This document shows, piece after piece, positions 33,201-40,400 of a stretch of DNA of 64,000 bases. Position numbers and translations under genes: made by a program. The stretch comes from an uncultured Caulobacterales bacterium (GTDB lineage: Bacteria; Pseudomonadota; Alphaproteobacteria; Caulobacterales; Maricaulaceae): contig CALFUN010000005.1 of assembly GCA_937929915.1 (NCBI GenBank), positions 20,665-84,664 on the forward strand. The letters are read 5' to 3'. The first letter of the stretch is position 1, and the number at the start of each line of letters is the position of its first letter. Below the pieces are notes generated by a model that was not told the origin of the DNA, did not search any database, and saw only the letters and a program-made list of their open reading frames with translations.

Positions 33201-34074
33201 CAGGATCAAAGTTCACATCAATCGGCCACCCTGATAATGATGAGCTATTATGAGCGCTCATATTTAAGGCCGTTACGGGCTGAGAAAAAACAGTTGGTGC
33301 AGGCTTATCTATATCCCCTGTATCTTTTATAGATGTAGCAGGGTTTACAAAAGTACTGTCAAAACTTGAATCTGGCGTAATGATATTTACGCCATTTTCA
33401 TCTGATTGCGTAGACAGATAATTAATTTGAACGGCGGAAATAGATGGAACAGATTCATGACTTACACTGACATTTTCTATCGTCACAACAGGGAGCGGTT
33501 TATCATCGCTCACGCCGTCAATATAAATTTCTCCGTTTTCAGGCAAAGGCGTTGTAAACGGTAACTCCGTATCTAGATCATCCAAACTAGCATACGTATT
33601 TTCACTCACAGGCTGCGGCGTTACGACAGCGATTGAGACATCACCCTTAGTCATATCGCTTTCGGGGTGCGTGGTAATGCCGGCGCTATCGGAAACGCCG
33701 TCATCAGGATTATAACTGCCTTGGTCTGGAGTTAAATCTTCAAGCGTTAAAACCTGGCCAATCGACGCTTCATTGACCTCTTCTAAGGCTGACAACAACG
33801 CCTCATTATCTGCCTCCGACTGGTCATTTTGCGCAACTACGCCGTCAAATGTCTCTTGCATTGTCTGGGTCACATCATCGGCTTGCATCGCGTCAACAGC
33901 TACATCTGCGCCTGTCACAAAGCCCGCCGCATCGAGTAAAATACGCGGCTCTAAGCTACGCAAGCCAAGCCCCAATGACGGATTTAACCCCGAAGAGCGC
34001 AGCCAATCTGTTTTATTATTATTTTTATTTACCGTGGTGTTTTGTATTAAATTTGATTTCACTAAATTTGACAT
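24241..34074 (-). CDS. Giant (3277 aa) LEPR-XLL domain-containing repeat protein, predicted secreted/surface adhesin
   Basis: LEPRILLDAAG at residues 41-51; thrombospondin-type-3-like DxDxDG repeats, cadherin-like tandem-95-type domains (ITEDGVIASNVFNDNGN, DPNGVFNGLDINETATDSFTYTITD), putative Ig (GLPAGLMIDPGTGLITGTPDNSA) repeats; Asp/Asn/Gly-rich, almost no Cys. Confidence 0.9.
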   Translation of the reverse strand: MSNLVKSNLIQNTTVNKNNNKTDWLRSSGLNPSLGLGLRSLEPRILLDAAGFVTGADVAVDAMQADDVTQTMQETFDGVVAQNDQSEADNEALLSALEEVNEASIGQVLTLEDLTPDQGSYNPDDGVSDSAGITTHPESDMTKGDVSIAVVTPQPVSENTYASLDDLDTELPFTTPLPENGEIYIDGVSDDKPLPVVTIENVSVSHESVPSISAVQINYLSTQSDENGVNIITPDSSFDSTFVNPATSIKDTGDIDKPAPTVFSQPVTALNMSAHNSSSLSGWPIDVNFDPASDFSNSNDTLSATFNGNLITFTRTDSDTGSDGTLTLETGNVPNEIGLGRSLVGGTAVDDSTLGSSEEYALTFEEAVDVVAIQFGFLNNNADGAEELTGFVARDAAGNIITDAMFRLNDESPIGEGLIFRNQAISTDFVTHDPAASSSVDIIGVVGAGGTNTQGILEVTSATTDIASVEFTRTTTRIADAPNVNNANNKGALGVLIGAIQFDPAVELDTDGDGVADIDDVDDDNDGILDVNEGVSVIEGFTIGTTVLTENGDGSGVFEIPVLDSLGNLVGSLTLNYTGFNGDGNSGGNGNRSFTPTLNVGQVGSDIALQLIYAVPDVNGHNFSYSITSNGLNFSDAQHNLQGQALDGGGQPGRVESGVFSIDHTLSEDPVALLDGLGAHTVGGVSVVAGQVLTDGTEVVRNSGRNANRLFDVAFGLGDGETYGVDVIHDRGRQEGIEVTTFVLGTSVSAMIESDFDADGIANQLDIDSDNDGITDNIEAQTTLGYIAPSGIGSTITDINNDGLDDNYDSRNANGTNTLTASSAAATVGDGDGLVPVNTDDEDNVDYLDIDSDNDGLFDIAEAGLGAADANADGQVDIGDGPDGLPNTGDELFSNIDADGDGLADVLDTQNGTLANDGFNVNESIATGAAALPDADNDAANGIPLTADVDFRDAVVDPIVNETPRLDLDVISTAAVPGENGLIPLTFTDPIVTNEGGTVEADGLALAERAVYENVAIVNGVSVNLVATVVNAAGPNNPTLNVIDGNANVGLGADGASGATVQNTATIRYELVESVSGNPIALDFTVLIGDLDAATGVGADPTRQERITVNANSIDAFILEGPAGGNDSMGTDIVVTENSAEITFAPTDSDPGAQITDTANAVQLVFSSTSSFEIFYDRDRAGANFGLNGNFTNIFSDPATADTNSDFSAIFTEGDAPINIAAQSADVDDIAEGDITLLQIEPNNIADGASEIITFNGDNGMSLSLALDGSDTSQQSLTIGGTDIFIQFDAVAGILNITAQDGGPIAQANLDSLIRGITYENTSVTPTEGTGTDRSLTLRVTDSGGQVSNDAVSTITVLGVEPALDAIDDIFTITEDGVIASNVFNDNGNGGDIAADSFTVTDVNGEASDVGQQITLGSGALLTLRADGTFDYDPNGVFNGLDINETATDSFTYTITDASGAADSAVVTINFTGENDVPVVDLNGALPGTDFTDVFVEDQPGQPLVNLLALDAIIDDPEDNIAEVAISVRLPDNNDGEDELLRIDAGSLQLTVNLETGEIDASDPLIFGDTEFIVTIEQRGGNNGTTTNSGANGNAPGGSDLTVVIRNANGPVFDSEDLQGFLRLIAYQNLDQNNTDGARFFDFEVTDSTGVILATSTLSVERANDAPAPTINPITADGTVAEAGVQTPVPILRISPELTENVATLTGDDVREAIANGASASDLGLISVADLLAQLNIDDPEQAEFAIGVILADESGGRFQYVRTAAGFEDHEFTDFQLGDDDNLDATPVPDGEALLLAADTYIRFIAEPGFLLGARLEFRVSDLSEGIASNPPSTIIDNSGGMAPTNTSSLSSSSFVINLAADTDGDGVIDSEDVDDDNDGILDVIEAGLVPIAGVAGQADAFDEGPGFYQIVNTGTINGEPIESGQLFSFNALSNSYVPIGEAAGFRINATGYDPDSDFIYGVAQAGGVDAAGNTVLADDLIKIDRDGEAFLIGRPSDAIRSQFAGTIFNGFLAARSDATEISLFNITGDVGSTDDPLVLSFNLTEEVRGEFLIVDSIFYQIANTTDGTFLQFADLSGVANGDTVTLNQVQILGEFPATGNLGLFGAGWVATDPVSGESEIFFSQNTTGQIFRINDFDTANPVAEFILQGVTTSSNDGAGPPDQALPTLANLPDTDNDGIADHLDIDSDNDGITDNVEAQATADYIAPSGTGDPNAGGSFVDVNRDGLDDNYDTRTVTAGTGAAMAGEVLIMPVNTDAGAAMPDELADYLDVDSDNDGANDTLEAGLGAAPATGLSNTMTDSDGDGLFDIFEGTDVNDGFDVNDENIIGDDGGIDGSFTSFNLNGPATLDADGGNAIPLVNDLDIRTQNIAPIALNDGAAAAYETDEDTSIIISAAEGVLSNDNDPNGDNLTVTRIATGTTESDLMTLSDGTGVNMPVAGDNGGLISVAPDGSITFDPNGDFEDLAIGETRTTSIVYQVDDGEGGTDTATLTVTVTGANDAPIVVDPTPLTPEVIPAQPIVDNRPITPLNVSPFFNDVDGEPLMFTAAGLPAGLMIDPGTGLITGTPDNSASIGGPNGDGVYIVTLTATDPEGELVTTTVTYTVSNPVPIIDMPVTDQMLTDGQDVTITPSISDPDADDLTYAATGLPAGLMIDSGTGQITGTVDNSASQGGPNADGVYTVTLTADDGEGGIVTDMFDITVTNPAPMASDDILRINEDGAGTINLLENDNDPDNDALIIDMAALADGTILPIGEAVTLPEGIVTLNRDGTVDFTAAPDFNGSLTIGYTINDGQGGTDVATLTIIVAPVNDAPILDLNGAEIGTDAAVSIANNDPSMAVISDVEITDIDSETLVSSGISGMITGLADGVDEIVTLGGQDLGLGTGGAMFDASAGGTLFTITSDGTAFDIAIASGPGNLADFQALLATLSYQNLADMPTLGDRSFTVFVSDDAGDVSNLAELIITVTPDVTAPQPPTIEAVFNLETGLVDVTGTGEPGATITLTFPNGETVTTLVDENGNYMASSTQQQPDGDVIADQTDISGNMSGSATDDYVNLDVIFVDRVAEAQMVEEAIERLDTLPVERSAAPINPVAFIGAEGVDGDFINLQRYFDKRSVEQQDNIQARSEDASFLGSVSYSPVGRSGDNADFLIVETVAFEHHISVQLTSTFDFVEGVNVQTWQVKSMNGAALPDWVDYMAGQDFAVIQRPLDQGMVDLQIKALLDNGMTATTSVQINLETGVMTRLGDSFVQSQTLSEQLALETQAFEKEGQDVLLALVS
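26090..26445 (-). repeat. Two near-identical copies of a putative-Ig repeat segment inside the giant gene (about 26090-26155 and 26375-26445)
   Basis: CCTGTACCAG(A/G)GTCAATCATTAGGCCCGCTGGCA(G/A)GCCAG shared at both positions. Confidence 0.8.
33934..33954 (-). other. Codons for the LEPRILL motif of the LEPR-XLL domain
   Basis: Frame-checked: Leu41 of the 24241-34074 ORF. Confidence 0.9.
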
Positions 34075-34230
34075 GTGACCCCCCTAAAGAGTGCGTAATA
34101 AGAGTTCTTTTTTAAACCAGCGCGCAATAATTTGCGGTCTATGGTTTGGCTTTGTGAGCAAATGCAGATTTAAAAACCTTGGGACTCTTAGGGATGATGT
34201 TGGGGAGTTAATTTAAAACGCCGATAAATT

Positions 34231-34244
34231 CGAACACATGTTCG
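34231..34244. promoter_or_regulatory. 14-bp dyad CGAACA-CA-TGTTCG upstream of the giant gene
   Basis: Perfect 6-bp arms in the 256-bp gap between tolC-like and giant gene. Confidence 0.4.
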
Positions 34245-34330
34245 TATCGAAATTTAAAATTAAATCGTAACCTAGATGAACATACCTAAAATACTGATCC
34301 ATAAATCCGAATAATTATTCTGGTCTTTGC

Positions 34331-35833
34331 TTATTGCCCTGGCATTTTGGCCCGCTTTGTCCAAAGCGTTTCCAAGCTTTCAGCAACAATGCTTATCTCT
34401 TCATCTCCGCGAATATCTGCCATATAAGGATCATAACCTAAAGCCGTGTAGATATGGGCAAAGGCCTCGGCCAATTCAGCCTGAATATTGTCACGCCGGG
34501 CTTCGGATAAAATACCGTTCATTTGTTCACGTACAAGCGTTTGCCGCGACGCATTTGAAGCGCGTGATAAAGCTTCAACTTGCTCAAGAATATCAGACTG
34601 TACCAGCGCACCATCATTGGCGGTTTGGTAAGCTTCCATAAGCCCTTCATAACGCACACGCGCCACACCAACTTGCGTCATCACAGCCATGGCCGTAGCA
34701 AGACCTTTTTGGCGCTCAAGCTCCGCGCCAGCTTTGGCCTTACGTTTACGCGCTGGTGTCGAAAACACTTTGAGTAAATTCCAACTCGCACGTGCGCCGT
34801 AATCAACCCAGTTTTGATTAAATAGAAAGTCATTAGAATTTACATTTAAACCGCCAAAGCCTTCTATACTTGGCAAAGCTTCCAAAACGGCGCTTTTGAT
34901 TTCCGCATCCCCTATACGCTGTGCATAAAGGCTTTCGCGCATTTCAGGACGGTTAATCAAGGCCGTCTCTATCATCTGCGCGTAATCCATTGTCAATTGA
35001 ACCGGGCTTGTCATTTGCGCAGGCGCTTGCAGGGTAAAATCTTGATCCGCAGACAGGCCCATCAAAGCAGCCAGTTCCATACGCGATGCCTGTAAGTCTC
35101 GCGAAAGACGCTGGGCTTGAGCTTGAATATCATTTAATTCACGTTGATAGGATAGAGCGGGCATGGGCGCTGTTCGGCGCGAGGCAAATTGCGCCCGCGA
35201 TTGCAAAAATGCTGCCTTCACTGTTTCTTCAAGTTGCTCAAGTTTTTGGTTTAAGCGTTCTGAACTTACGGCTCTATAATAAGCGCTATGCACATCTTCC
35301 ATGATCTCAATAATCGCTTTGCGGCGGCGTTCTTCATAAATTAGAGTTTCATTGGCAAGCTGTTCACTCCGAATTTTTGCAAGGCCAAAATCCAAAACAT
35401 TCCATGTGGCTGATAAATCCGAGGCAAAAACATCACGTTCTGTCGATGTTGATGGCTCCAAAGATTGTTGTCCTGACAATAAAGACACACTAGATGCCCC
35501 AGGTTGATTATCACGGCCATAATAGCTGCCATTAGCAACAACTTGCGGCAAAAGATCATATCGCGAGAGGTCATAATCTTTGGAGGCTAAATCAATCTCC
35601 AACATCGCAACACGGTGGTCTAAATTATTTTTTAGCGCACGTGCCATGGCTTCATATAATGTAATCTCACCTGTTACAGGCTCTTGCTGCGCGGCAATAT
35701 CGGCTCGCATTTGCACAGCATTTTGTGTTGTCTCAGCGATTGTTAAATCTTGCGGGGCGGTACTGCAGCCTACGCTAAATGCCCCTCCCACCATCAGAGA
35801 CGTCATAAGCAGTTTTCGTGTTAGATTTTGCAT
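34331..35833 (-). CDS. TolC family outer membrane efflux protein (lipoprotein)
   Basis: GEITLYEAMARALKNNLDHRVAMLEIDLA and paired OEP repeats; GCS lipobox-like; ORF opens at 35869, MQNLTRK at 35833 is the likely start. Confidence 0.88.
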   Translation of the reverse strand: MQNLTRKLLMTSLMVGGAFSVGCSTAPQDLTIAETTQNAVQMRADIAAQQEPVTGEITLYEAMARALKNNLDHRVAMLEIDLASKDYDLSRYDLLPQVVANGSYYGRDNQPGASSVSLLSGQQSLEPSTSTERDVFASDLSATWNVLDFGLAKIRSEQLANETLIYEERRRKAIIEIMEDVHSAYYRAVSSERLNQKLEQLEETVKAAFLQSRAQFASRRTAPMPALSYQRELNDIQAQAQRLSRDLQASRMELAALMGLSADQDFTLQAPAQMTSPVQLTMDYAQMIETALINRPEMRESLYAQRIGDAEIKSAVLEALPSIEGFGGLNVNSNDFLFNQNWVDYGARASWNLLKVFSTPARKRKAKAGAELERQKGLATAMAVMTQVGVARVRYEGLMEAYQTANDGALVQSDILEQVEALSRASNASRQTLVREQMNGILSEARRDNIQAELAEAFAHIYTALGYDPYMADIRGDEEISIVAESLETLWTKRAKMPGQ

Positions 35834-36082
35834 GTTAATTTCACCATATTTTTCTACTATTAATTGCATTAATACGGTAAAGGTCTAAACAAATATTTAA
35901 ATTGCACTCAATAATTGTATTTGTAAATTAATTACATAATCTAAGCCAATGTTTTATAATAATAATTTTAAATATTCTTGACACTTTACAGCAAATGCGT
36001 GTGCAGTTTAAATTCTTGTTAATTTAATTATGCAACTTTTAATATTATTCATATTGAATGATATTTGAAAAAGAGGCGGTCA

Positions 36083-36874
36083 ATGTTTCATAAAAAATTA
36101 AATCTCAGTTTTACGCTCACCCTAGGGGTCGCCTTAATCGCCCCAGCTATCTGGGCTATGCCTGCGAATAAAACTGCGAATATAGATACGCCTCAAGCAC
36201 CTCATAATACATCTGAATTCAATGCCCGAGGTGTTCTTGTTGCAGGCCAAAGCGCGAATATCGCAGCTGGCATGTCAGGCCGCCTTCTCAAAGCGCCGCA
36301 TAAGATAGGACAATATGTCAAATCAGGCACCTTGCTGGCACAATTTGATTGCGCCAGACAAGAAGCCGAGCTTGACGCACGTAAAAGCGCCCATGCCACA
36401 CAATCTTTGCGCTATGATAATCAAAATGAATTGCTCGCCCTCGGCGCGGCAGGGGAATTAGATGTCTCTATTGCTCGTTCTGAACGTGATGAGCTACAGG
36501 CTGAAATTCGTACAATTCAAGTCGCCATGCGCGATTGTAAAATCACAGCTCCATTTTCGGGCTATATTACCGCGCGTCATGTCAATGCTTATGAAACGCC
36601 GCAAACCGGGCAACCCATTTATAGCTTCATACGCGCAGGCAGTGCGGAACTCTCTGTCATTACACCCTCAAATTGGGTAAAATGGTTGAAAGCTGGACAA
36701 GAATTCTCTTTCACCGTTGATGAAACGGGCGAGACATTTCGCGCAAAACTCTTACGGTTATCAGCCGAAGTCGATCCCGTCAGCCAAACTATAGAAATCA
36801 CAGCAAAGCCTATAGGTAAATCCACAGCTCGTCCTGGTATGAGCGGCGTAGCACACTTTACGGTGCCCGAATGA
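36083..36874 (+). CDS. HlyD/RND-type periplasmic adaptor subunit
   Basis: ARGVLVAGQSANIAAGMSGRLLKAPHKIGQYVKSGTLLAQFDC, DCKITAPFSGYI; ORF opens at 36065. Confidence 0.85.
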   Translation: MFHKKLNLSFTLTLGVALIAPAIWAMPANKTANIDTPQAPHNTSEFNARGVLVAGQSANIAAGMSGRLLKAPHKIGQYVKSGTLLAQFDCARQEAELDARKSAHATQSLRYDNQNELLALGAAGELDVSIARSERDELQAEIRTIQVAMRDCKITAPFSGYITARHVNAYETPQTGQPIYSFIRAGSAELSVITPSNWVKWLKAGQEFSFTVDETGETFRAKLLRLSAEVDPVSQTIEITAKPIGKSTARPGMSGVAHFTVPE

Positions 36875-38247
36875 AAGCGCTCATGTTAAATAAAACCCTT
36901 ACAAGCGCTCAAGCACAGATCAAATCAAAACCCGACGGTAATACGCAAAGCTTAAACCTACAAACCCTGCTAAGGCTTGAAGGCGAAGCGATGAGCGCCT
37001 CTGATTTCTTGGCGCTCAAACATATTGCGGTCAACCGCTGCCGCGCTCTAGTAAATTGCGGACATATTATTTGGGTACGCCGCAATGGCACGCAAATTAA
37101 GCTCGCAGCCATTACAGCCCAAGAACAAGTCGATCCTAACACACCATTTGCGCAATGGATGCAGGCCAATCTGCAATCTCGGGCCAAATCAGGAGATCTA
37201 GATATAGCCGCGCAGTGGAAATTCAAAAGCCAACGCAGCACGGATGCTTTTGCCTATCCATTCATTCACGCCTATTATGCTCCCTTCGCGCCGAACCCGA
37301 AATCGGGCGGTTTATTATTTACATCTGACACATGTTTTGCAGAAAATACCTTGCCTTTACTAGATCGCCTTGGGCAAGTTTTTGGTATAAGTGACGCGGC
37401 CATGCGCAGTAAGAAACGCGGACGCATGAGCCGTAAAAAACGGCTTTATCTGCTCGGCACCTGTTTGGCTCTGGGCCTTATCGCGCTCATCCCAATCCCT
37501 GTCACCAGCCTAGCGCCCGCAGAAATTGTTGCAGCAGAGCCATTTATTATCAGCGCGCCAATGGAAGGTGTGGTCAAAACTATTCTTGTCCCGCCCAATA
37601 GCCCTATCAAAAAAGGCGATATATTGGTGCAATTTGAAGATACAGCCCTGCGCAATGAATTTATACTCACACAGCAAGAGCTTAACCTCGCTGAGGCTAG
37701 GCGGCGCCAAGCCAGTTTACGAGCTTTTATTGATAATGATGCCAAGCGCGAACTCGCCATTGCCGAGGCCGAACTTAAATTAGCTGCGGCCAGAACAAAT
37801 TATGCGCGCGAACGGCTGGCCCAAACCTCCCTTACCGCGCCGCAAGACGGCCTCGCGCTTTACACAGATATATCTGAATGGACGGGACGTCCTGTCTCCA
37901 CAGGTGAAGCGATTATTAAAATCGCTGATCCCGCACGCGTATTGCTTCGCATTGATGCCCCCCTCGCTCATGGCGAGGCTTTGCAGAGCGGTGCGCGTGT
38001 GCGTATGTTTTTAGATGCAAACCCCATTAATCCTATTGAAGCGCGGCTTGAACGTGCCAGCTATCAGGCAAGCCGCGTAGCTGAAGGCGGCATGGCCTAT
38101 GAGGCTTATGCAGGTTTTACAGATAACCGGCAGACTTTACGAATTGGCGGGCGCGGTGTTGCCAAAATCTACGGCGAAAAAGCGCCGATCGCCTACTGGC
38201 TTATCCGGCGGCCTTTAACCCTCGCGCGGCAAATTTTCGGCGTGTAA
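36871..38247 (+). CDS. HlyD family adaptor with about 180-aa cytosolic N-terminal domain (possibly GAF-like) and one TM
   Basis: TM LYLLGTCLALGLIALIPIP, then IISAPMEGVVKTILVPPNSPIKKGDILVQFED and LTAPQDGLAL biotinyl-lipoyl-like halves; 4-nt overlap with upstream gene. Confidence 0.85.
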   Translation: MKALMLNKTLTSAQAQIKSKPDGNTQSLNLQTLLRLEGEAMSASDFLALKHIAVNRCRALVNCGHIIWVRRNGTQIKLAAITAQEQVDPNTPFAQWMQANLQSRAKSGDLDIAAQWKFKSQRSTDAFAYPFIHAYYAPFAPNPKSGGLLFTSDTCFAENTLPLLDRLGQVFGISDAAMRSKKRGRMSRKKRLYLLGTCLALGLIALIPIPVTSLAPAEIVAAEPFIISAPMEGVVKTILVPPNSPIKKGDILVQFEDTALRNEFILTQQELNLAEARRRQASLRAFIDNDAKRELAIAEAELKLAAARTNYARERLAQTSLTAPQDGLALYTDISEWTGRPVSTGEAIIKIADPARVLLRIDAPLAHGEALQSGARVRMFLDANPINPIEARLERASYQASRVAEGGMAYEAYAGFTDNRQTLRIGGRGVAKIYGEKAPIAYWLIRRPLTLARQIFGV

Positions 38248-38249
38248 TC

Positions 38250-40382
38250 ATGTCTCATATTCATGGCGTTTCGCCGCAGACACAGCCGCAAATTCCGCCT
38301 TTAAGACCGCTACGCCAAGAATTATCAATTCTGCGCGGCGGCAACATAGATCAATGGCTGCTTTATGACCCTGTTCGCGGTAAATATCATAAAATAGGCA
38401 AAGCTGCGATGACCATGCTCTCACATTGGCAATCTGTTACCCCTGCAAAATTTTTAGAGATATTATCCGAAACAGCTCCACAGCTCGGCGCAGATGAAGC
38501 GAGCTTACAAAGGTTGACCGAATTTTTACTCAAAGAAAAACTGCTCATTCATCCGCCCCAAGCGGATGCCGAAAGCCTTGCGCGGCAAGAAGCAGCCATG
38601 CGCAAACCTTTTCACGAACAATTAATTCATAAATATCTATTTTTCCGCATCCCTTTATTTCGGCCGCAAAAATTCCTCAACCGCTACGGCCCATTCATTT
38701 CGCAATTTTTTCGCCCTCTTACGGCATGGAGCCTCATCATAATTGGGCTTATCGGTTTGTTTTTTGCCGCGCGGCAATGGGAACAATTTATCAGCACGTT
38801 TCTATATTTCTTCACCCTGCAAGGTTTTCTATTTTACGCACTTAGCCTGACCCTTATCAAAGCCTTACATGAGCTTGGCCATGCCTTTGCTGCGCGGCAT
38901 TTTGGAGCGCGCGTTCCCATCATTGGCGTGGCATTTCTGGTCATGTTCCCTGTCCTTTACACAGACACAACGGATGTTTGGCGGATTTCTGAACGCCGCG
39001 CGAGGCTTTGGATTAACGGCGCGGGTATGATAACCGAGTTATCCATCGCAGCCATTTCAGTCTTTCTTTGGAGTTTTTTGCCCGACGGGCCATTTCGCAG
39101 CGCCGCGTTTTTTGCCGCAACAACTAGTTGGGCCTTAAGCCTATTTGTTAATTTAAACCCCTGCATGCGCTTTGATGGATATTATCTCATAAGCGATTTT
39201 TTTCGTATTGAAAACTTACAAGCCCGCGGCTTTGCAGCAGGGCGCTGGGTGATGCGCAAGACTTTATTCGGGCTTGATGAAGGCGCACCAGAGATCTTAT
39301 CAAAACGGCAAATCAAAGGCTTATGTCTCTATGCATGGACAACGTGGATTTACAGGTTTTTCCTGTTTATCGGTATTGCCATACTTGTACATCACATCTT
39401 TCCCAAAGCGATTGGGATTGTTTTATTTATCATTGAAATTGGTATTTTTATCGCTCTGCCTCTCTGGCGGGAAATACGGCATTGGTGGAGCCATCGCATG
39501 ACTATCTTGAAACATAATCGCGGCAGATTGAGCCTGACCAGCGCGGCCATTTTCCTCGCTATTTTCTGTTTACCTTGGCAAAATCGCATATCCGCCCCTG
39601 CCCTTATACAACCCGCAGAGCAGACGGATATTTACCCGATTCACGCCGCGCAAATCACAGCCATTTACACCAAAAATGGTGACACCGTTAAAGCAGGCGA
39701 TATATTACTGAACATGCGCGCGCCAGCCCTTGAGCATAGGCGCGATGTTGCCATGCAAGACTTGGCTGCGGCACAAGCTCGGTGGAACCTTCAAGCCGCG
39801 AGCGAGCAGGACAGACAGCTGCGCGATATTCTCAAAGACACATTGACAGAAAAACAAGCTGCTTTAACCGCTATAAATGCAGAGCTAGCGCAATTAAAAC
39901 TGCGCGCGCCTCATGACGGACAGGTCAATGATATGCCTCATAGCCTGCATATTGGCCGTTATATCCATCAACGAGATCGCTTATTGCAAATTTCCAACCC
40001 TGCCAAAATTGAGCTGATTGGATTACCTCAAGAGATGATGGCCGCACGTATCGCACAGGGCGCAAAATTTACGTTCATCGGCGACCAAGCGAGGCGCAAA
40101 AAACGGATAGGTCATATTCAAGCGATAACGCCAACCGCAGAGCAAGTCATTACCGACCCTGTTTTAACCGCAATGGGCGGCGGCACCATCGCTGTCGTCG
40201 AAAACGAAAACAGGGAGCTTATCGCCGACATTCCTGTCTTTCGCGTACAAGGCTATGTTGAAGACATGCAAGATTTACGCATGGAACGCGGCGTGGTGAA
40301 AATCGCGGCGGCGCCAACTAGCCCCGCTCAGGCCGTTTGGAAAAATGTCGCGAAAGTTTTATTGCGCGAAACAGATTTTTAA
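38250..40382 (+). CDS. Site-2 protease (M50) family membrane protein with N-terminal PqqD-like region and C-terminal HlyD-like domain
   Basis: HELGHAFAARHFGARVP (HELGH codons 38868-38882), NLNPCMRFDGYY (NPxxxxDG, from 39156), RLRAPHDGQVND lipoyl-like motif. Confidence 0.9.
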   Translation: MSHIHGVSPQTQPQIPPLRPLRQELSILRGGNIDQWLLYDPVRGKYHKIGKAAMTMLSHWQSVTPAKFLEILSETAPQLGADEASLQRLTEFLLKEKLLIHPPQADAESLARQEAAMRKPFHEQLIHKYLFFRIPLFRPQKFLNRYGPFISQFFRPLTAWSLIIIGLIGLFFAARQWEQFISTFLYFFTLQGFLFYALSLTLIKALHELGHAFAARHFGARVPIIGVAFLVMFPVLYTDTTDVWRISERRARLWINGAGMITELSIAAISVFLWSFLPDGPFRSAAFFAATTSWALSLFVNLNPCMRFDGYYLISDFFRIENLQARGFAAGRWVMRKTLFGLDEGAPEILSKRQIKGLCLYAWTTWIYRFFLFIGIAILVHHIFPKAIGIVLFIIEIGIFIALPLWREIRHWWSHRMTILKHNRGRLSLTSAAIFLAIFCLPWQNRISAPALIQPAEQTDIYPIHAAQITAIYTKNGDTVKAGDILLNMRAPALEHRRDVAMQDLAAAQARWNLQAASEQDRQLRDILKDTLTEKQAALTAINAELAQLKLRAPHDGQVNDMPHSLHIGRYIHQRDRLLQISNPAKIELIGLPQEMMAARIAQGAKFTFIGDQARRKKRIGHIQAITPTAEQVITDPVLTAMGGGTIAVVENENRELIADIPVFRVQGYVEDMQDLRMERGVVKIAAAPTSPAQAVWKNVAKVLLRETDF

Positions 40383-40400
40383 AGATAGCCGTCTTCTATC

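Noticed and set aside
24241-34074. RTX adhesin/classical LapA-type type I substrate
   Set aside because: No tandem GGxGxDxUx nonapeptides and no adjacent ABC transporter; Asp-rich motifs are TSP3-like DxDxDG repeats
24964-34115. Many long plus-strand ORFs opposite the giant gene
   Set aside because: Antisense mirror ORFs created by the biased Asp/Asn/Gly/Ser codon composition; no RBS or recognisable family
34231-34244. Calling the CGAACACATGTTCG dyad a LexA box
   Set aside because: Alphaproteobacterial LexA recognises a direct repeat GTTC-N7-GTTC, not this palindrome; retained only as an unassigned dyad
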